Shown one piece after another: positions 46,996 to 58,366 of a DNA stretch of 64,000 nucleotides; position 1 is the stretch's first letter, and each line of letters starts with the position of its first letter. This stretch comes from Polynucleobacter acidiphobus (GTDB taxonomy: Bacteria > Pseudomonadota > Gammaproteobacteria > Burkholderiales > Burkholderiaceae). Below the pieces are notes generated by a model. It was not told the origin of the DNA. It saw only the letters and a program-made list of their open reading frames with translations, and searched no databases. The DNA is taken from NCBI RefSeq assembly GCF_003065385.1, contig NZ_CP023277.1, positions 1,452,829 to 1,516,828 of the forward strand, given 5' to 3'. Both the position numbers and the translations under genes were made by a program.

Positions 46996-49623
46996 CTAAA
47001 TCCGCTCGGCAACCCACCCATCAACAGCCGCGAGCGCTTTACTTAAACCACTGGGATCGCTACCACCAGCCATCGCCATTTCGGGCTTACCGCCACCCTT
47101 ACCGCCCACTTGCTGGGCTACAAAATTGACGAGTTCACCCGCTTTGATCCGATTGGTCGCATCACTGGTCACTCCAGCAATCAGACTTACTTTGCCATCT
47201 TGAACCGCCGCCAAAACAATTGCGGCTGACTTTAATTTGGCTTTCAGGGTATCCATCGTGTCTCGTAACACCTTGGCATCGGCCGAATCTAATTGAGCAG
47301 CCAAGACTTTGATGCCTTGTAAATCCTTTGCCTGATTAATCAAATCATCGCCTTGGCTAGCAGCCAATTTAGCGTTTACACGCTCGAGCTCACGCTCGAC
47401 GTGTTTGAGTTGATCTTGCAGTTGGCTGACGCGTTGAGGAAGGTCATGAGGAGCTGTCTTTAATAATTGCGCCGCTTCTTGGATCTTCGACTCAAGCCCC
47501 TGAACAAAATCCATCACATTTGTACCGGTCACGGCTTCAACCCGACGAATTCCAGCGGCTACTCCACCCTCAGAGATGATCTTAAAGCTGCCAATATCAC
47601 CTGTTCTCTTGACATGGGTTCCACCGCATAACTCTTTAGATGAACCAATTTCCAGTACGCGCACACGCTCACCATACTTCTCGCCAAATAGCATCATGGC
47701 TCCGGTCTTTTGCGCATCTTCCAAAGCCATCACATTGGCAGCGGTTGCGGTATTGGTCAAAATCTCATGATTGACCATTTGCTCAATCCGAGTAATTTCA
47801 GCCTTCGTCAAGGGTGCAGTGTGGGTGAAATCGAATCGCGTCTTGTCTGCATCGACCAAGGAGCCCTTCTGTTGAACATGGTCACCAAGGACCTCACGTA
47901 AGGCTTTGTGTAGCAAATGCGTGGCACTGTGATTACGCATCGTCCTGGCACGTAAGCTTGTATCAACTCGTGCCTCAACCACATCCCCAAGCTTTAACTC
48001 GCCTTCTTGAAGCTCGCCTTGATGTCCAAAAACGTCGGCCTGAATCTTAAAAGTGTCCGCTACGATGAATTGCGATTGCTCGGTTCGTAACTCGCCACGA
48101 TCGCCTACTTGACCACCAGACTCTGCATAAAACGGGGTGCGATTGAGAACTACGACTGCACTTTCTCCCGGTCGAATCGAGTCGACGGGACTGCCATCAC
48201 GATACAAAGCGGTGATGCGAGCATCCTCAATCAATACTTGCTCATATCCCAAGAATTGAGTGGGCTCGCCCCGATAATCCAAGCCCTGTGCCATCTTAAA
48301 TTTACCCGCAGCCCGCGCTTGATCACGTTGGCGTTGCATCGCCGCCTCAAAGCCAGCGGAATCAACACTGACTCCGCGCTCACGACAGACATCGGCCGTA
48401 AGATCCAGAGGAAATCCAAACGTATCGTGCAGACGAAACGCGGTCTCTCCATCCAAGACTTTTTGGTTGTTTTGAAGGGCAGCCTCTAGGATCTCCATAC
48501 CATTGGCAATGGTCTGGAAAAAACGCTCTTCTTCTTGTTTGAGCACATCCATGACCCGCGCTTGCGCTTGGCGCAACTCGGGATATGCATCGCCCATTTC
48601 AGCGACCAGGGCAGGTACTAATTGATGAAAGAAAGCTTGCCTAGCGCCTAATTTATACCCATGACGGATGGCGCGCCGCGCAATTCGCCGCAATACATAA
48701 CCGCGCCCTGCATTTCCTGGAATCACTCCATCCACCACAATAAAACTGCAAGCGCGGATGTGATCCGCAATCACCTTCAACGATGGACTGTCTAAATCAC
48801 AACCATTGGCCCCGGCACGATCAACCGCGTCTTTTGCTGCTTGCAGAAGATGAGCAAATAAATCGATCTCATAGTTGGAGTGCACGTGTTGCAAAACAGC
48901 AGCAATTCGCTCCAAGCCCATACCGGTGTCAACACTAGGCTTAGGCAGGGGATGCATCTCACCGGCCTCATCGCGATTAAATTGCATGAAGACGTTATTC
49001 CAGATCTCAATGAAACGATCACCATCTTCATCAGGACTACCCGGAGGACCACCAGCAATTTCTGGGCCATGGTCATAAAAGATTTCCGTGCAAGGTCCAC
49101 AGGGTCCAGTGTCACCCATCATCCAAAAGTTATCCGATGCATAACGCGCACCCTTGTTATCGCCAATGCGCACAATACGCTCTTTCGGTACACCGATTTT
49201 ATTTGCCCAAATGTCATAGGCTTCATCGTCCTCGGCATAGACGGTGACCCATAACTTATCTTTAGGTAACTTAAAGACCTGAGTTAGCAGTTCCCAGGCA
49301 AATTGAATCGCATCCTCTTTGAAGTAATCTCCAAACGAGAAATTACCGAGCATCTCAAAGAAGGTATGGTGACGAGCGGTATACCCAACGTTATCTAGGT
49401 CATTATGTTTACCGCCAGCTCGAATGCACTTTTGAGCCGTCGTTGCGCGCTGATATGGTCGCTTATCGAACCCCAGAAAGACATCTTTAAATTGATTCAT
49501 CCCCGCATTCGTAAATAGCAGAGTGGGATCATCCCCAGGAACCACGGGACTTGAGGCCACGATTTGGTGACCCTTGGAGGCAAAATAATCAAGGAAGGCT
49601 TGGCGGATTTCGGAGACTTTCAT
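46996..49623 (-). CDS. alaS: Alanyl-tRNA synthetase
   Basis: An 875-residue class II synthetase. Motif 1 to 3 core is in the first 450 residues ([49 protein letters not shown]); the editing domain has [11 protein letters not shown] with the zinc-binding His pair and [13 protein letters not shown]; a coiled coil (about 720-760) and the C-Ala domain ending in [15 protein letters not shown] follow. All domains are intact. It diverges from tctB. Confidence 0.97.
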   Translation of the reverse strand: MKVSEIRQAFLDYFASKGHQIVASSPVVPGDDPTLLFTNAGMNQFKDVFLGFDKRPYQRATTAQKCIRAGGKHNDLDNVGYTARHHTFFEMLGNFSFGDYFKEDAIQFAWELLTQVFKLPKDKLWVTVYAEDDEAYDIWANKIGVPKERIVRIGDNKGARYASDNFWMMGDTGPCGPCTEIFYDHGPEIAGGPPGSPDEDGDRFIEIWNNVFMQFNRDEAGEMHPLPKPSVDTGMGLERIAAVLQHVHSNYEIDLFAHLLQAAKDAVDRAGANGCDLDSPSLKVIADHIRACSFIVVDGVIPGNAGRGYVLRRIARRAIRHGYKLGARQAFFHQLVPALVAEMGDAYPELRQAQARVMDVLKQEEERFFQTIANGMEILEAALQNNQKVLDGETAFRLHDTFGFPLDLTADVCRERGVSVDSAGFEAAMQRQRDQARAAGKFKMAQGLDYRGEPTQFLGYEQVLIEDARITALYRDGSPVDSIRPGESAVVVLNRTPFYAESGGQVGDRGELRTEQSQFIVADTFKIQADVFGHQGELQEGELKLGDVVEARVDTSLRARTMRNHSATHLLHKALREVLGDHVQQKGSLVDADKTRFDFTHTAPLTKAEITRIEQMVNHEILTNTATAANVMALEDAQKTGAMMLFGEKYGERVRVLEIGSSKELCGGTHVKRTGDIGSFKIISEGGVAAGIRRVEAVTGTNVMDFVQGLESKIQEAAQLLKTAPHDLPQRVSQLQDQLKHVERELERVNAKLAASQGDDLINQAKDLQGIKVLAAQLDSADAKVLRDTMDTLKAKLKSAAIVLAAVQDGKVSLIAGVTSDATNRIKAGELVNFVAQQVGGKGGGKPEMAMAGGSDPSGLSKALAAVDGWVAERI

Positions 49624-49756
49624 CCGCAGAATTATCGCATTGGCACAGAATTAGGGCAAACCCTTAAATATGCCTATGCTCATTCCCTTACAATCACAAA
49701 TCGACTAAAAATAGCCCTTTACGAAAAGGCAGCGATTGCTACAAAGGAGACACATT

Positions 49757-50215
49757 TTGAATATTCGCAATAAAAAGGATTTTGGCGCCGGGATCATGTA
49801 TATGGCCATCGGCCTATTCTTTGCCATTATTGCTACGGGCTACAAAATGGGTACCGCCGCCAAGATGGGTCCTGGTTATTTTCCATTTTGGTTAGGCGTG
49901 TTGATGACCGCTCTCGGACTATTTATTACGATTCGGTCCTTCTCCAAAAAGGCGGATCCCGAAGAGATGCCACCCTGGAACTGGAAGATTGTTCTATGGA
50001 TTACCGGATCGGTTGTCTTATATGGTTTGCTATTACCCATTTTAGGATTCGTAATTACGATCATTGTTTTGGTGGTTGTTTCGGCAAGCGTCAGCCATGA
50101 GTTTGGCTGGAAGGGAGCAGTTCTAAACGCAGTTGCTCTTGCCGCCTTTAGCTATCTAGCATTCATTACCGGCTTGGGATTGCAGTTCCCAATCATGCCC
50201 GTATTTTTAGAATAA
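49757..50215 (+). CDS. tctB: Tripartite tricarboxylate transporter small subunit TctB
   Basis: A 152-residue inner membrane protein with four helices; the MGPGYFPFWLGVLMTALGLFI stretch near 35-55 is the TctB signature. I set the start at a TTG (49757) because AAGGAG sits eight bases upstream; the frame also opens at an ATG (49736) that would run over this ribosome site. It precedes tctA by 18 bases. Confidence 0.88.
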   Translation: MNIRNKKDFGAGIMYMAIGLFFAIIATGYKMGTAAKMGPGYFPFWLGVLMTALGLFITIRSFSKKADPEEMPPWNWKIVLWITGSVVLYGLLLPILGFVITIIVLVVVSASVSHEFGWKGAVLNAVALAAFSYLAFITGLGLQFPIMPVFLE

Positions 50216-50233
50216 TCCTCAGGAATCGATCAC

Positions 50234-51739
50234 ATGGAATTACTAAATAATCTTTCTTTAGGATTTGAGACCGCATTTACAGTCCAGAATTTGTTTTACT
50301 GCTTTCTGGGTTGTTTGTTAGGAACTTTAATCGGGGTATTACCGGGCTTAGGTCCTGTGGCAACGATTGCCATGCTCTTGCCGGCTACGTATGCGCTTCC
50401 CCCAACTCCCGCGCTTATTATGTTGGCCGGTATTTACTATGGCTCTCAATACGGGGGGTCGACCACAGCGATCTTACTCAACATTCCCGGGGAAACGTCC
50501 TCGGTGGTAACGGCGATTGACGGCTACCAAATGGCCAAACGCGGTCGCGGAGGCGTTGCATTATTTACCGCTGGAATGGGCTCATTCTTTGCCGGTTGTG
50601 TGGCAACTTTAATTTTGGCAGGCTTTGCAGCACCCTTAGCTGAAGTGGCCTTTAAGTTTGGTCCCGCTGAATATTTTTCCTTGATGGTCTTAGGCCTGAT
50701 TGGTGCTGTGGTCTTAGCATCTGGATCGCTCATCAAAGCGGTTGGCATGATTCTGCTTGGCCTCCTACTCGGCCTTATCGGCACCGACGTGAACTCAGGC
50801 GTTGCCCGCTACTCCTTTGACATTCCTCAACTAACCGATGGCATCGGCTTCGTGTCGGTTGCGATGGGTGTCTTTGGTTTTGCCGAGATCATGGTGAACC
50901 TGGAGCGTAAGGGTTCCGGCGAGTCCTTCCTCAACAAGGTCACTTCGCTGATTCCAAGTTGGAATGACGTGAAGCGGATGACCCCGTCTATTTTGCGCGG
51001 AACCACCATTGGTTCGATGTTAGGAATCTTGCCAGGTGGTGGCGCAGCCCTTGCAGCGTTTGGTGCTTACTCAGTCGAGAAAAAGAGCTCTAAACATTCT
51101 GAAGAATTTGGTAAGGGCGCCATTGAGGGTGTTGCTGGTCCAGAAGCGGCCAACAATGCCGCGTCACAAACCTCATTTATTCCGCTATTAACTCTTGGTA
51201 TTCCGCCCAATGCGGTGATGGCCTTGATGGTCGGCGCAATGACCATTCACAATATTCAGCCTGGGCCTCAGGTCATGAGTAGCAATCCCGCCCTCTTCTG
51301 GGGCCTGATTGCCTCGATGTGGATTGGTAACGTGATGCTGATTTTGCTGAACTTACCCTTAATTAGTGTTTGGGTCAGCCTTCTAAAGATTCCATACCGC
51401 TTCCTGTACCCGGCAATTTTGGTGTTCTGCTGTATTGGTGTGTATAGCGTGAACAACTCTATTTTTGATGTGTACGTCACTGCGGCATTCGGTGTGATTG
51501 GCTATATGTTTGTGAAGTTTGGCTGCGAGCCAGCTCCACTGCTGTTGGGCTTTGTATTGGGTCCCATGATGGAAGAAAACTTCCGTCGTGCACTCCTCCT
51601 TTCAAGGGGTGATTTCTCAACCTTTGTCACTCGCCCACTCTCTTTGAGTCTGCTCATTGCTGCTCTCTTATTGCTGATTGTGGTGACTTTACCTGCCGTC
51701 AAGAAGAGTCGCGAAAAAGTGTTTGTGGACGAACAATAA
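50234..51739 (+). CDS. tctA: Tripartite tricarboxylate transporter large subunit TctA
   Basis: A 501-residue inner membrane permease with about twelve helices. [68 protein letters not shown] and the second-half [17 protein letters not shown] plus [35 protein letters not shown] are the family repeats. It moves a carboxylate delivered by a TctC/Bug binding protein. No tctC is adjacent; one Bug protein lies in the malonate locus at 25683-26669. A strong terminator follows. Confidence 0.93.
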   Translation: MELLNNLSLGFETAFTVQNLFYCFLGCLLGTLIGVLPGLGPVATIAMLLPATYALPPTPALIMLAGIYYGSQYGGSTTAILLNIPGETSSVVTAIDGYQMAKRGRGGVALFTAGMGSFFAGCVATLILAGFAAPLAEVAFKFGPAEYFSLMVLGLIGAVVLASGSLIKAVGMILLGLLLGLIGTDVNSGVARYSFDIPQLTDGIGFVSVAMGVFGFAEIMVNLERKGSGESFLNKVTSLIPSWNDVKRMTPSILRGTTIGSMLGILPGGGAALAAFGAYSVEKKSSKHSEEFGKGAIEGVAGPEAANNAASQTSFIPLLTLGIPPNAVMALMVGAMTIHNIQPGPQVMSSNPALFWGLIASMWIGNVMLILLNLPLISVWVSLLKIPYRFLYPAILVFCCIGVYSVNNSIFDVYVTAAFGVIGYMFVKFGCEPAPLLLGFVLGPMMEENFRRALLLSRGDFSTFVTRPLSLSLLIAALLLLIVVTLPAVKKSREKVFVDEQ

Positions 51740-51758
51740 AAAATCATTGCTATCCTCT

Positions 51759-51787
51759 AAGGCCCGCTGTTGCGGGCCTTATTTTTT
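51759..51787 (+). terminator. Intrinsic terminator after tctBA
   Basis: AAGGCCCGC (51759-51767) and GCGGGCCTT (51772-51780) form a 9-base stem with a TGTT loop, followed by ATTTTTT. This is the clearest intrinsic terminator in the window and separates tctBA from glnS. Confidence 0.93.
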
Positions 51788-51829
51788 GGCTTCTGGAACC
51801 ACTTGAGCAGTCTTCTCTACAATACTGGG

Positions 51830-53593
51830 ATGTCTACGCCATCTGCAAATCCCGTTGAGCCATCCAATTTCTTACGGCAAATCATTGATCATGATTTAGC
51901 CAAAGGTATCTATGCCAACCGCGTTGATGCAAATGGCAAGGCCCTACCGGCCGTGGTCACCCGCTTTCCACCGGAGCCTAATGGCTATTTGCATATTGGC
52001 CATGCCAAAAGTATTTGCCTCAACTATGGCCTAGCGAGAGATTATGATTCCCTGCCTTCGGGTGGCCGTTGCCATATGCGACTTGACGATACCAATCCAA
52101 CCAAAGAGGATGTGGAGTATGTCGATAGCATCTTAGATGCAGTGCGCTGGTTGGGATTTGATTGGCACCACCAGGGCCATGAGCACTTGTATTACGCCAG
52201 TGATTACTTTGAGCGCCTCTATGAGTTTGCGCAAATCTTGATGCGCCATGGCAAAGCCTATGTCGACAGTCAAAGTGCAGAGGAAATTCATCAAAATCGC
52301 GGCAACTTTTCGACACCGGGTGTCAATAGCCCCTATCGAGATCGATCGGCCGATGAGAACATCGCACTTTTGGAAAAAATGCGTGCTGGCGAGTTCCCCG
52401 ATGGTAGCCATGTGGTGCGTCTAAAAATTGATATGACTCACCCCAATATCGTGATGCGCGATCCGGTCATTTATCGCATTCGTCATGCTCATCATCATCG
52501 CACTGGCGATCAATGGTGCATTTACCCTTTGTATGACTTCACCCATTGCATTTCAGATGCGCTTGAGAATGTTTCACACTCAATTTGCACCCTCGAGTTT
52601 GAAAATAATCGTCCGCTATATGACTGGATTCTCAACAGTCTGAAAGAGTGCGGGTTATTTAAAGGCCCTTTACCCCATCAATACGAATTTGCCAGACTCA
52701 ATCTCACGTACACCATTACGAGTAAACGCAAACTCTTGCAACTCGTTGAGGAACAACGCGTTGACGGCTGGGACGATCCTCGCATGCCAACCATCGCCGG
52801 AATCCGCCGTCGCGGTTACACACCAGAGAGTATTCGTTTATTTTGTGAACGCATTGGCGTATCCAAAGCCGATAGCTGGATTGATATGAGCGTTCTCGAG
52901 CAAGCCTTACGCGATGATTTAGATGCGCGGGCTCCTCGCGCCAGCGCAGTCTTGGCTCCACTAAAACTTGTGATTGAAAACTATGACCTTGGCGCAAAAG
53001 AACCCTGTTCCGCTCCTAAGCATCCGCACCATCCGGAATGGGGTAAACGCGAGTTTCATTTTGGACGTGAGCTTTGGATTGAAGCCGATGATTTTCAGAT
53101 GAATCCTGAAAAAGGATTTTTCCGTCTGTTCCCTCCCAAAGATGGGGCGGCTGGTGGGCGTGTACGCTTACGTCATGGCTTTGTTATCGAGTGCACTGGC
53201 GTCGAGCTCGATAAGCAAGGCAAGGTCACCGAGGTTCATGCGCGCTATTTTCCAGATAGCAAAAGTGGTACACCGGACTCTAACAATTACAAGGTGAAGG
53301 GGAACATCCACTGGATTAATGCTGCAGAAGCCTTGCCTGTTGAGGTTCGTTTATACGAGCATTTATTTACCGATCCACACCCCGATAGCGGTGATAACGA
53401 TTTTCTGAGCTTTATCAATCCGGATTCCAAAAAAGTGATCCAGGCCTATGTGGAACCTAGTTTGCAGAGTGCTCAGCCTGAAGAACGCTTTCAATTTGAG
53501 CGGCACGGCTACTTTGTGGTTGATCGCAAAGATAGCGCTCCAGGAAAATTGGTCTTCAATCGCAGCGTGGGCCTAAAAGACAGCTGGAAATAA
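51830..53593 (+). CDS. glnS: Glutaminyl-tRNA synthetase
   Basis: A 587-residue class I synthetase. The HIGH motif is in PPEPNGYLHIGHAKS (about 47-61), and the KMSKS equivalent is ITSKRKLLQLV. RLDDTNPTKEDVEYVDSI and GWDDPRMPTIAGIRRRGYTPE separate it from GluRS. The ATG at 51830 lies after the terminator; a frame from 51770 would run through the terminator stem. The gene ends one base before the convergent SDR gene. Confidence 0.96.
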   Translation: MSTPSANPVEPSNFLRQIIDHDLAKGIYANRVDANGKALPAVVTRFPPEPNGYLHIGHAKSICLNYGLARDYDSLPSGGRCHMRLDDTNPTKEDVEYVDSILDAVRWLGFDWHHQGHEHLYYASDYFERLYEFAQILMRHGKAYVDSQSAEEIHQNRGNFSTPGVNSPYRDRSADENIALLEKMRAGEFPDGSHVVRLKIDMTHPNIVMRDPVIYRIRHAHHHRTGDQWCIYPLYDFTHCISDALENVSHSICTLEFENNRPLYDWILNSLKECGLFKGPLPHQYEFARLNLTYTITSKRKLLQLVEEQRVDGWDDPRMPTIAGIRRRGYTPESIRLFCERIGVSKADSWIDMSVLEQALRDDLDARAPRASAVLAPLKLVIENYDLGAKEPCSAPKHPHHPEWGKREFHFGRELWIEADDFQMNPEKGFFRLFPPKDGAAGGRVRLRHGFVIECTGVELDKQGKVTEVHARYFPDSKSGTPDSNNYKVKGNIHWINAAEALPVEVRLYEHLFTDPHPDSGDNDFLSFINPDSKKVIQAYVEPSLQSAQPEERFQFERHGYFVVDRKDSAPGKLVFNRSVGLKDSWK

Positions 53594-54505
53594 TTACAAA
53601 GTTTTTAGATAGTCTTTGACCCGAGGGTATTTCAGGGGGCGCTTGAGTTCACCCAATCGTTGATTACGCACTCGCCGTGACTCCGCCATGAATGACCACA
53701 TCATGGGGCCCACCTGAGCGCGCACTTCATCGGGTAGTAATCGTGGCGGCTTCGGCAAATGCAATGCGCTGGCGACCTCATCAAAGTAATCACCCATTTT
53801 TTGCTCACTACCATCGCATGCATTAATCACGCGCTGTGGTTTACCGATAAACAATGCTGCACAGATGAGACGGGCAAGATCATCCGCATGAATATGGTTC
53901 GAATACGCATCAAACGGCTCTTGCAAAGCAGGGGTGTTGTTTTTTAAGCGCTCAATTGGTAAGCGATTAGGTCCGTAAATTCCGGGCACACGCAAAATGG
54001 TTAACGCAACGCCTTGTGAGGCCGCCCAAAAGCGAAGCGTTTGTTCTGCATCCACGCGTCGCTTCGCCCGCGGACTGGTGGGGTTTAATTGACTGGTCTC
54101 ATCGACAAAATCACCATTGCGATTACCGTATACCCCGGTCGTGCTGATGTAGACCAGGCGTCTGACAGATCGCCCTTGCTGGGATAAAATTTGTATCAGA
54201 TTGCGGGTGCGTTGATCGAACTCACCATCTTGCGCTGGTGGGGCCAAATGAATGACCGTTGTCGCTAAATGGGCAATTCGCCATAAAGTCTCAGGGTGGT
54301 CAAGATTTCCTTCAATGGGAGTGATGCCATGCTTTCGAAGCTCGGCAAAGCGCTCGGGGCTACTGCTTAATGCGAAAATCTTGGGTCGACCTTGCGATTG
54401 CGCAAGCGTATGTCCTTGCAGCTGCTGCGCAACCCGAGTACCGATATCACCACATCCAATGATGAGGATACGGGGGCGACGAAATTGGCTGGGTTTGGAC
54501 ATCAT
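53594..54505 (-). CDS. NAD(P)-dependent epimerase/dehydratase-like SDR protein
   Basis: A 303-residue extended or atypical SDR protein. The Rossmann motif is ILIIGCGDIGTRVAQQL (about 13-29), and the active-site YISTTGVYGNRNGDFVDE contains the conserved Y-x-x-x-K-like region seen in the YeeZ group, though the Lys is not obvious. A second Met codon at 54502 is an alternative start. It diverges from the reductase gene. The substrate is unknown. Confidence 0.82.
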   Translation of the reverse strand: MMSKPSQFRRPRILIIGCGDIGTRVAQQLQGHTLAQSQGRPKIFALSSSPERFAELRKHGITPIEGNLDHPETLWRIAHLATTVIHLAPPAQDGEFDQRTRNLIQILSQQGRSVRRLVYISTTGVYGNRNGDFVDETSQLNPTSPRAKRRVDAEQTLRFWAASQGVALTILRVPGIYGPNRLPIERLKNNTPALQEPFDAYSNHIHADDLARLICAALFIGKPQRVINACDGSEQKMGDYFDEVASALHLPKPPRLLPDEVRAQVGPMMWSFMAESRRVRNQRLGELKRPLKYPRVKDYLKTL

Positions 54506-54543
54506 AGAATGAATATCGTAACGATTTATTGGGAGAAGTGGAA

Positions 54544-55590
54544 TTGCAGTACCAGGTGGAACTCAAAAAGAGTGGCAGAACATTCACGGTGGAAGAGGAT
54601 GAGACTGTTTTAGAGGCAGCCATCCGTCAGGGCGTTCAACTACCCTATGGCTGCAAAAATGGCGCCTGTGGCTCATGCAAGGGCAAAGTGCTCGAAGGCC
54701 GAATGGAGCATGGAGACCACAGCCAAAGCGCCCTGAGTACCCTCGACGAAACCGCCGGAGCGACCCTATTGTGCTGCGCCCACCCCAAATCTAATGTGTT
54801 GATCGACGTTCGCGAAATCCAGGGTGGTGGTGATATTCCGGTGCGCAAAGTACCATGTCGGATTCAGGCGATTACGTATCCAAGTAATGATGTTGCAATT
54901 CTTCAACTTCAACTGCCTGCGAGTGAACGTTTTCAGTTTTTAGCCGGTCAGTATTTAGAGTTTTTACTCAAAGACAATAAGCGTCGTGCGTATTCGATTG
55001 CTAGCGCCCCACATCAAGAGGGCCCCATTGAGTTGCATATTCGCCATCTGCCAGGCGGTCAATTTACTGACCCCCTCTTTGGTCAAGGAGCTGATGGTAA
55101 AGCAATCAAAGAAAAAGATATCTTGCGCTTTGAAGGCCCCCAAGGAAGTTTTTTCTTGCGCGAGGATACTCAAAAACCGATTATTTTCTTAGCATCCGGC
55201 ACAGGCTTTGCTCCGATCAAATCCATTCTGTTACATATGCGTGAGAAGAAAATTGATCGTGAGGTCTATTTCTACTGGGGTGGCCGACGCCCAAAAGATC
55301 TCTATATGGATGCTCTTTGTCAGGAGTTTGCCAGTACGATTCCCCGCTTTCGTTACATCCCTGTTGTTTCTGAAGCGCTACCAGAAGATCACTGGACCGG
55401 CCGGACAGGCTTTGTTCATCACGCTGTAATGGCAGACTTTCCGGATCTCAGTGGATTCCAAGTCTATGCCTGTGGTGCCCCCGTTGTGATTCAATCGGCC
55501 CAAACGGATTTTATTAAGCAATGCGGTCTCCCAGAGGATGAGTTTTATGCCGACTCGTTCACGAGCGAGGCTGATCTGGCCCATGCCTAA
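54544..55590 (+). CDS. 2Fe-2S ferredoxin/flavin NAD(P)H reductase (CDP-6-deoxyglucoseen reductase-like)
   Basis: A 348-residue electron-transfer protein. The N-terminal plant-type ferredoxin domain binds 2Fe-2S through C37, C42, C45 and C77 or C78. The FAD domain has RRAYSIAS near 148-155 and the NAD(P) domain has FLASGTGFAPIKSILLHM. It is usually named after AscD/DdhD, but no deoxysugar partner is nearby, so the true acceptor is unknown. No ATG fits: TTG at 54544 has GGAG eight bases upstream, and another TTG (54529) precedes it. Confidence 0.83.
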   Translation: MQYQVELKKSGRTFTVEEDETVLEAAIRQGVQLPYGCKNGACGSCKGKVLEGRMEHGDHSQSALSTLDETAGATLLCCAHPKSNVLIDVREIQGGGDIPVRKVPCRIQAITYPSNDVAILQLQLPASERFQFLAGQYLEFLLKDNKRRAYSIASAPHQEGPIELHIRHLPGGQFTDPLFGQGADGKAIKEKDILRFEGPQGSFFLREDTQKPIIFLASGTGFAPIKSILLHMREKKIDREVYFYWGGRRPKDLYMDALCQEFASTIPRFRYIPVVSEALPEDHWTGRTGFVHHAVMADFPDLSGFQVYACGAPVVIQSAQTDFIKQCGLPEDEFYADSFTSEADLAHA

Positions 55591-55647
55591 TTCCCTGCCA
55601 TTGAGGGCAGATTCCCTTTTTACACCGATCTTTTGTATGATTGCGCT

Positions 55648-56847
55648 ATGAATCAACTTTCTGATCCTCGTCCTGTTGATGCCCATTCGGTGATGTATAT
55701 CACCAAGCGGCCTGACATCATCATGATGGAGGGCAAAGGCTCGTGGTTGATCGATCAAAATGGCAAGCGCTACTTGGACTTCCTCCAAGGATGGGCCGTG
55801 AATTGCTTGGGGCACTGCAATCCTGGCATTGTTGCTGCATTAAACGCGCAAGCCCAGAAATTGATTAATCCTAGCCCTGCGTTCTATAACGAACCGATGA
55901 TTCGGTTATCCGATTTACTGACGAGCCATAGCTGCTTTAACAAAGTGTTTTTTGCCAATAGTGGCGCCGAAGCCAATGAGGGTGCGATCAAGCTCGCCAG
56001 AAAATGGGGACAAATCCACAAAGGCGGTGCTTATGAAATCATTACCTTTGATCATAGTTTTCATGGGCGGACCTTAGCAACGATGAGCGCATCGGGCAAG
56101 CCGGGCTGGGATACCCTCTTCGCCCCCCAGGTGCCAGGCTTTCCTAAAGCTGATCTCAACGATATTGAATCGGTCAAACGCTGCATTACCGATAAAACGG
56201 TTGCCGTCATGCTAGAACCAGTCCAGGGTGAAGGTGGCGTTATTCCTGCTGATGATGCCTTCATGAAAGAACTACGCCAACTGACCAAAGAGCACAACCT
56301 ATTGCTCATCGTTGATGAAGTGCAGGCTGGTTTTGGAAGAACTGGAAAGTTATTTGCCTACCAACATTTTGGGATTGAACCCGACATCATGACCCTTGGC
56401 AAAGGAATTGGTGGGGGCGTTCCTCTCGCGGCCCTTTTATGCACCGATGCAGTCGCCTGCTTTGTGCCCGGCGATCAAGGGGGCACCTACAATGGCAATG
56501 CCCTAATGACCGCGGTTGGGATTAGCGTGATTGAACAACTCCTGGCCCCGGGCTTTTTGGACTCAGTGATTCAAAAAGGAGCGTTCCTGCAAAGTGAATT
56601 ACTTAAACTTTGCTCTGAATTCGGGTTGCAAGGCGAACGTGGCAAAGGTCTTCTTCGGGCCCTCATGCTCGGTAAAGATATCGGGCCCTCCTTGGTCGAG
56701 CTTGCACGAGAGTATGAGCCCGAGGGCTTACTGATTAATTCGCCTAGGCCCGATCTGTTGCGTTTTATGCCCGCACTCAATGTCACCGAAGAAGAAATTC
56801 TTACGATGTGTGCTACTTTGCGGGCTCTGCTAAAGAAACTGGCTTAA
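55648..56847 (+). CDS. argD: Acetylornithine transaminase
   Basis: A 399-residue class III PLP aminotransferase. [65 protein letters not shown] and [14 protein letters not shown] with the cofactor Lys are all present. It catalyses the fourth step of arginine synthesis and may also serve succinyldiaminopimelate. An ATG at 55633 is also open. The stop shares TTAA with the convergent livF. Confidence 0.92.
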   Translation: MNQLSDPRPVDAHSVMYITKRPDIIMMEGKGSWLIDQNGKRYLDFLQGWAVNCLGHCNPGIVAALNAQAQKLINPSPAFYNEPMIRLSDLLTSHSCFNKVFFANSGAEANEGAIKLARKWGQIHKGGAYEIITFDHSFHGRTLATMSASGKPGWDTLFAPQVPGFPKADLNDIESVKRCITDKTVAVMLEPVQGEGGVIPADDAFMKELRQLTKEHNLLLIVDEVQAGFGRTGKLFAYQHFGIEPDIMTLGKGIGGGVPLAALLCTDAVACFVPGDQGGTYNGNALMTAVGISVIEQLLAPGFLDSVIQKGAFLQSELLKLCSEFGLQGERGKGLLRALMLGKDIGPSLVELAREYEPEGLLINSPRPDLLRFMPALNVTEEEILTMCATLRALLKKLA

Positions 56848-57602
56848 GTTTCTTTGGTCTCTTTGGTTTTTAGATCCGCACCCAAATACGCTTCGCGAAC
56901 CCGGTCGTCATTTAATAACTGATCGGCTGATCCCGATAGGGTAATCGCACCACTCTCCATCACATACGCTCGATCTGCCATGGATAAGGCCAAGCGGGCA
57001 TTTTGCTCGACGAGCAAGATCGTCATGCCCTGTTGATTCAGATTTTGAATCACCTCAAAAATAGTTTCCACCATGAGTGGTGCCAAGCCCATTGAGGGCT
57101 CATCCAATAAGAGAAGCTTTGGCTTCGCCATCATCGCACGAGCAATCGCTACCATTTGCTGCTCCCCGCCAGAGAGAGTACCAGCCAATTGCGACAAACG
57201 TTCGCGCAGGCGTGGAAAGGTTGCAAGTACCACCTCAAGGTCCCGATCAATGCTTTCCGCCGACTGAGAACCCTGGCGAATATACGCACCCATTTGCAGG
57301 TTCTCCAAAATGGTCATCCTTGCAAATACTCCCCGGCCTTCTGGCACCAATCCAATCCCAAGCTCGGCTAACTCATAGGCCGGCCGGCCCCCTATGGCGC
57401 GCCCTAAGAATTGAATCGATCCGGCGCTTGGCTTAAGAAGACCAGCAATTACTTTTAGCGTCGTGGTTTTACCCGCGCCATTGGCGCCGATCAAGGTAAC
57501 TAACTCTCCAGCGTTGATATACAGGTCAATCCCTTTAACGGCGGCAATTCCGCCATACGACAACTTCAGATGCTTGATCCCTAAAAGAGGTGTCGTACTC
57601 AT
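56844..57602 (-). CDS. livF: Branched-chain amino acid ABC transporter ATPase LivF
   Basis: A 252-residue ATPase: Walker [15 protein letters not shown], signature [14 protein letters not shown], Walker [15 protein letters not shown]. The [23 protein letters not shown] stretch identifies LivF. It overlaps livG by four bases and is the last gene of the liv operon. Confidence 0.95.
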   Translation of the reverse strand: MSTTPLLGIKHLKLSYGGIAAVKGIDLYINAGELVTLIGANGAGKTTTLKVIAGLLKPSAGSIQFLGRAIGGRPAYELAELGIGLVPEGRGVFARMTILENLQMGAYIRQGSQSAESIDRDLEVVLATFPRLRERLSQLAGTLSGGEQQMVAIARAMMAKPKLLLLDEPSMGLAPLMVETIFEVIQNLNQQGMTILLVEQNARLALSMADRAYVMESGAITLSGSADQLLNDDRVREAYLGADLKTKETKET

Positions 57603-58366
57603 GCCGCCGCCCCGCCTAAATAAGCCCGAATCACCTCTGGATGACTGCGTACTGCATCGGGCAATCCATCGGCAATCACCTTGCCATAATCAAGCACGGT
57701 CAAATGATCACAAAGACTCATTACGAGATGCACATCGTGCTCAATGAGCAAAATAGTTTTGCCATCAGCGCGGATCTTTAGGATTAATTCTTTTAATTCC
57801 AGCTTCTCACTGGCATTCATCCCCGCAGCTGGCTCATCAAGAGCCAATAGAATTGGTTCAGTAGCTAAAGCACGGGCAATTTCAAGGCGTCGTTGGTACC
57901 CATAGGATAAATTTTTAGCCTTATGTCGTGCATAGTCTTGCAAGCCAACATATGCAAGTAAGGCAAGCGATTTTTCACGGATGGCACGCTCTTCACGTCG
58001 ATTAGATTGTGTGCCCAAGATAGCGCCCCACATGCCAATTGAGGAGCGGCAATGGCACCCCACCATGACATTCTCTAATGCGGTCATTTCTTTAAATAAG
58101 CGAATGTTCTGAAAGGTTCTAGCGATACCCGCTTGGGTGACCTGAGATACTGAATGGGGAGAATACGGCTGGCCCTGAAGCTCAAACCTACCCTGATCGG
58201 CTGGATATAAGCCGGTGATGACATTAAAGAAAGTGGTTTTGCCAGCCCCATTGGGACCAATGAGTCCAGCAATTGCCCCTGCGCGCACACGAATACCCAC
58301 CTCATCAAGCGCCTGAATGCCTCCAAAGCGCTTCGATACTCCAGAAATCATTAAGAGATCGCTCAT
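57599..58366 (-). CDS. livG: Branched-chain amino acid ABC transporter ATPase LivG
   Basis: A 255-residue ATPase: Walker A LIGPNGAGKTTFFNVITG, the GIARTFQNIRLFKEMTALENVMVG stretch and signature LSYGYQRRLEIARALATEP identify LivG. The start at 58366 overlaps the livM stop by four bases (ATGA); an open frame of 12 extra codons upstream is not needed. Confidence 0.95.
   Translation of the reverse strand: MSDLLMISGVSKRFGGIQALDEVGIRVRAGAIAGLIGPNGAGKTTFFNVITGLYPADQGRFELQGQPYSPHSVSQVTQAGIARTFQNIRLFKEMTALENVMVGCHCRSSIGMWGAILGTQSNRREERAIREKSLALLAYVGLQDYARHKAKNLSYGYQRRLEIARALATEPILLALDEPAAGMNASEKLELKELILKIRADGKTILLIEHDVHLVMSLCDHLTVLDYGKVIADGLPDAVRSHPEVIRAYLGGAAA

Noticed and set aside
49564..49773. 69-codon plus-strand frame upstream of tctB
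   Set aside because: It overlaps the alaS start in antisense and resembles no protein; the region is a divergent promoter gap.
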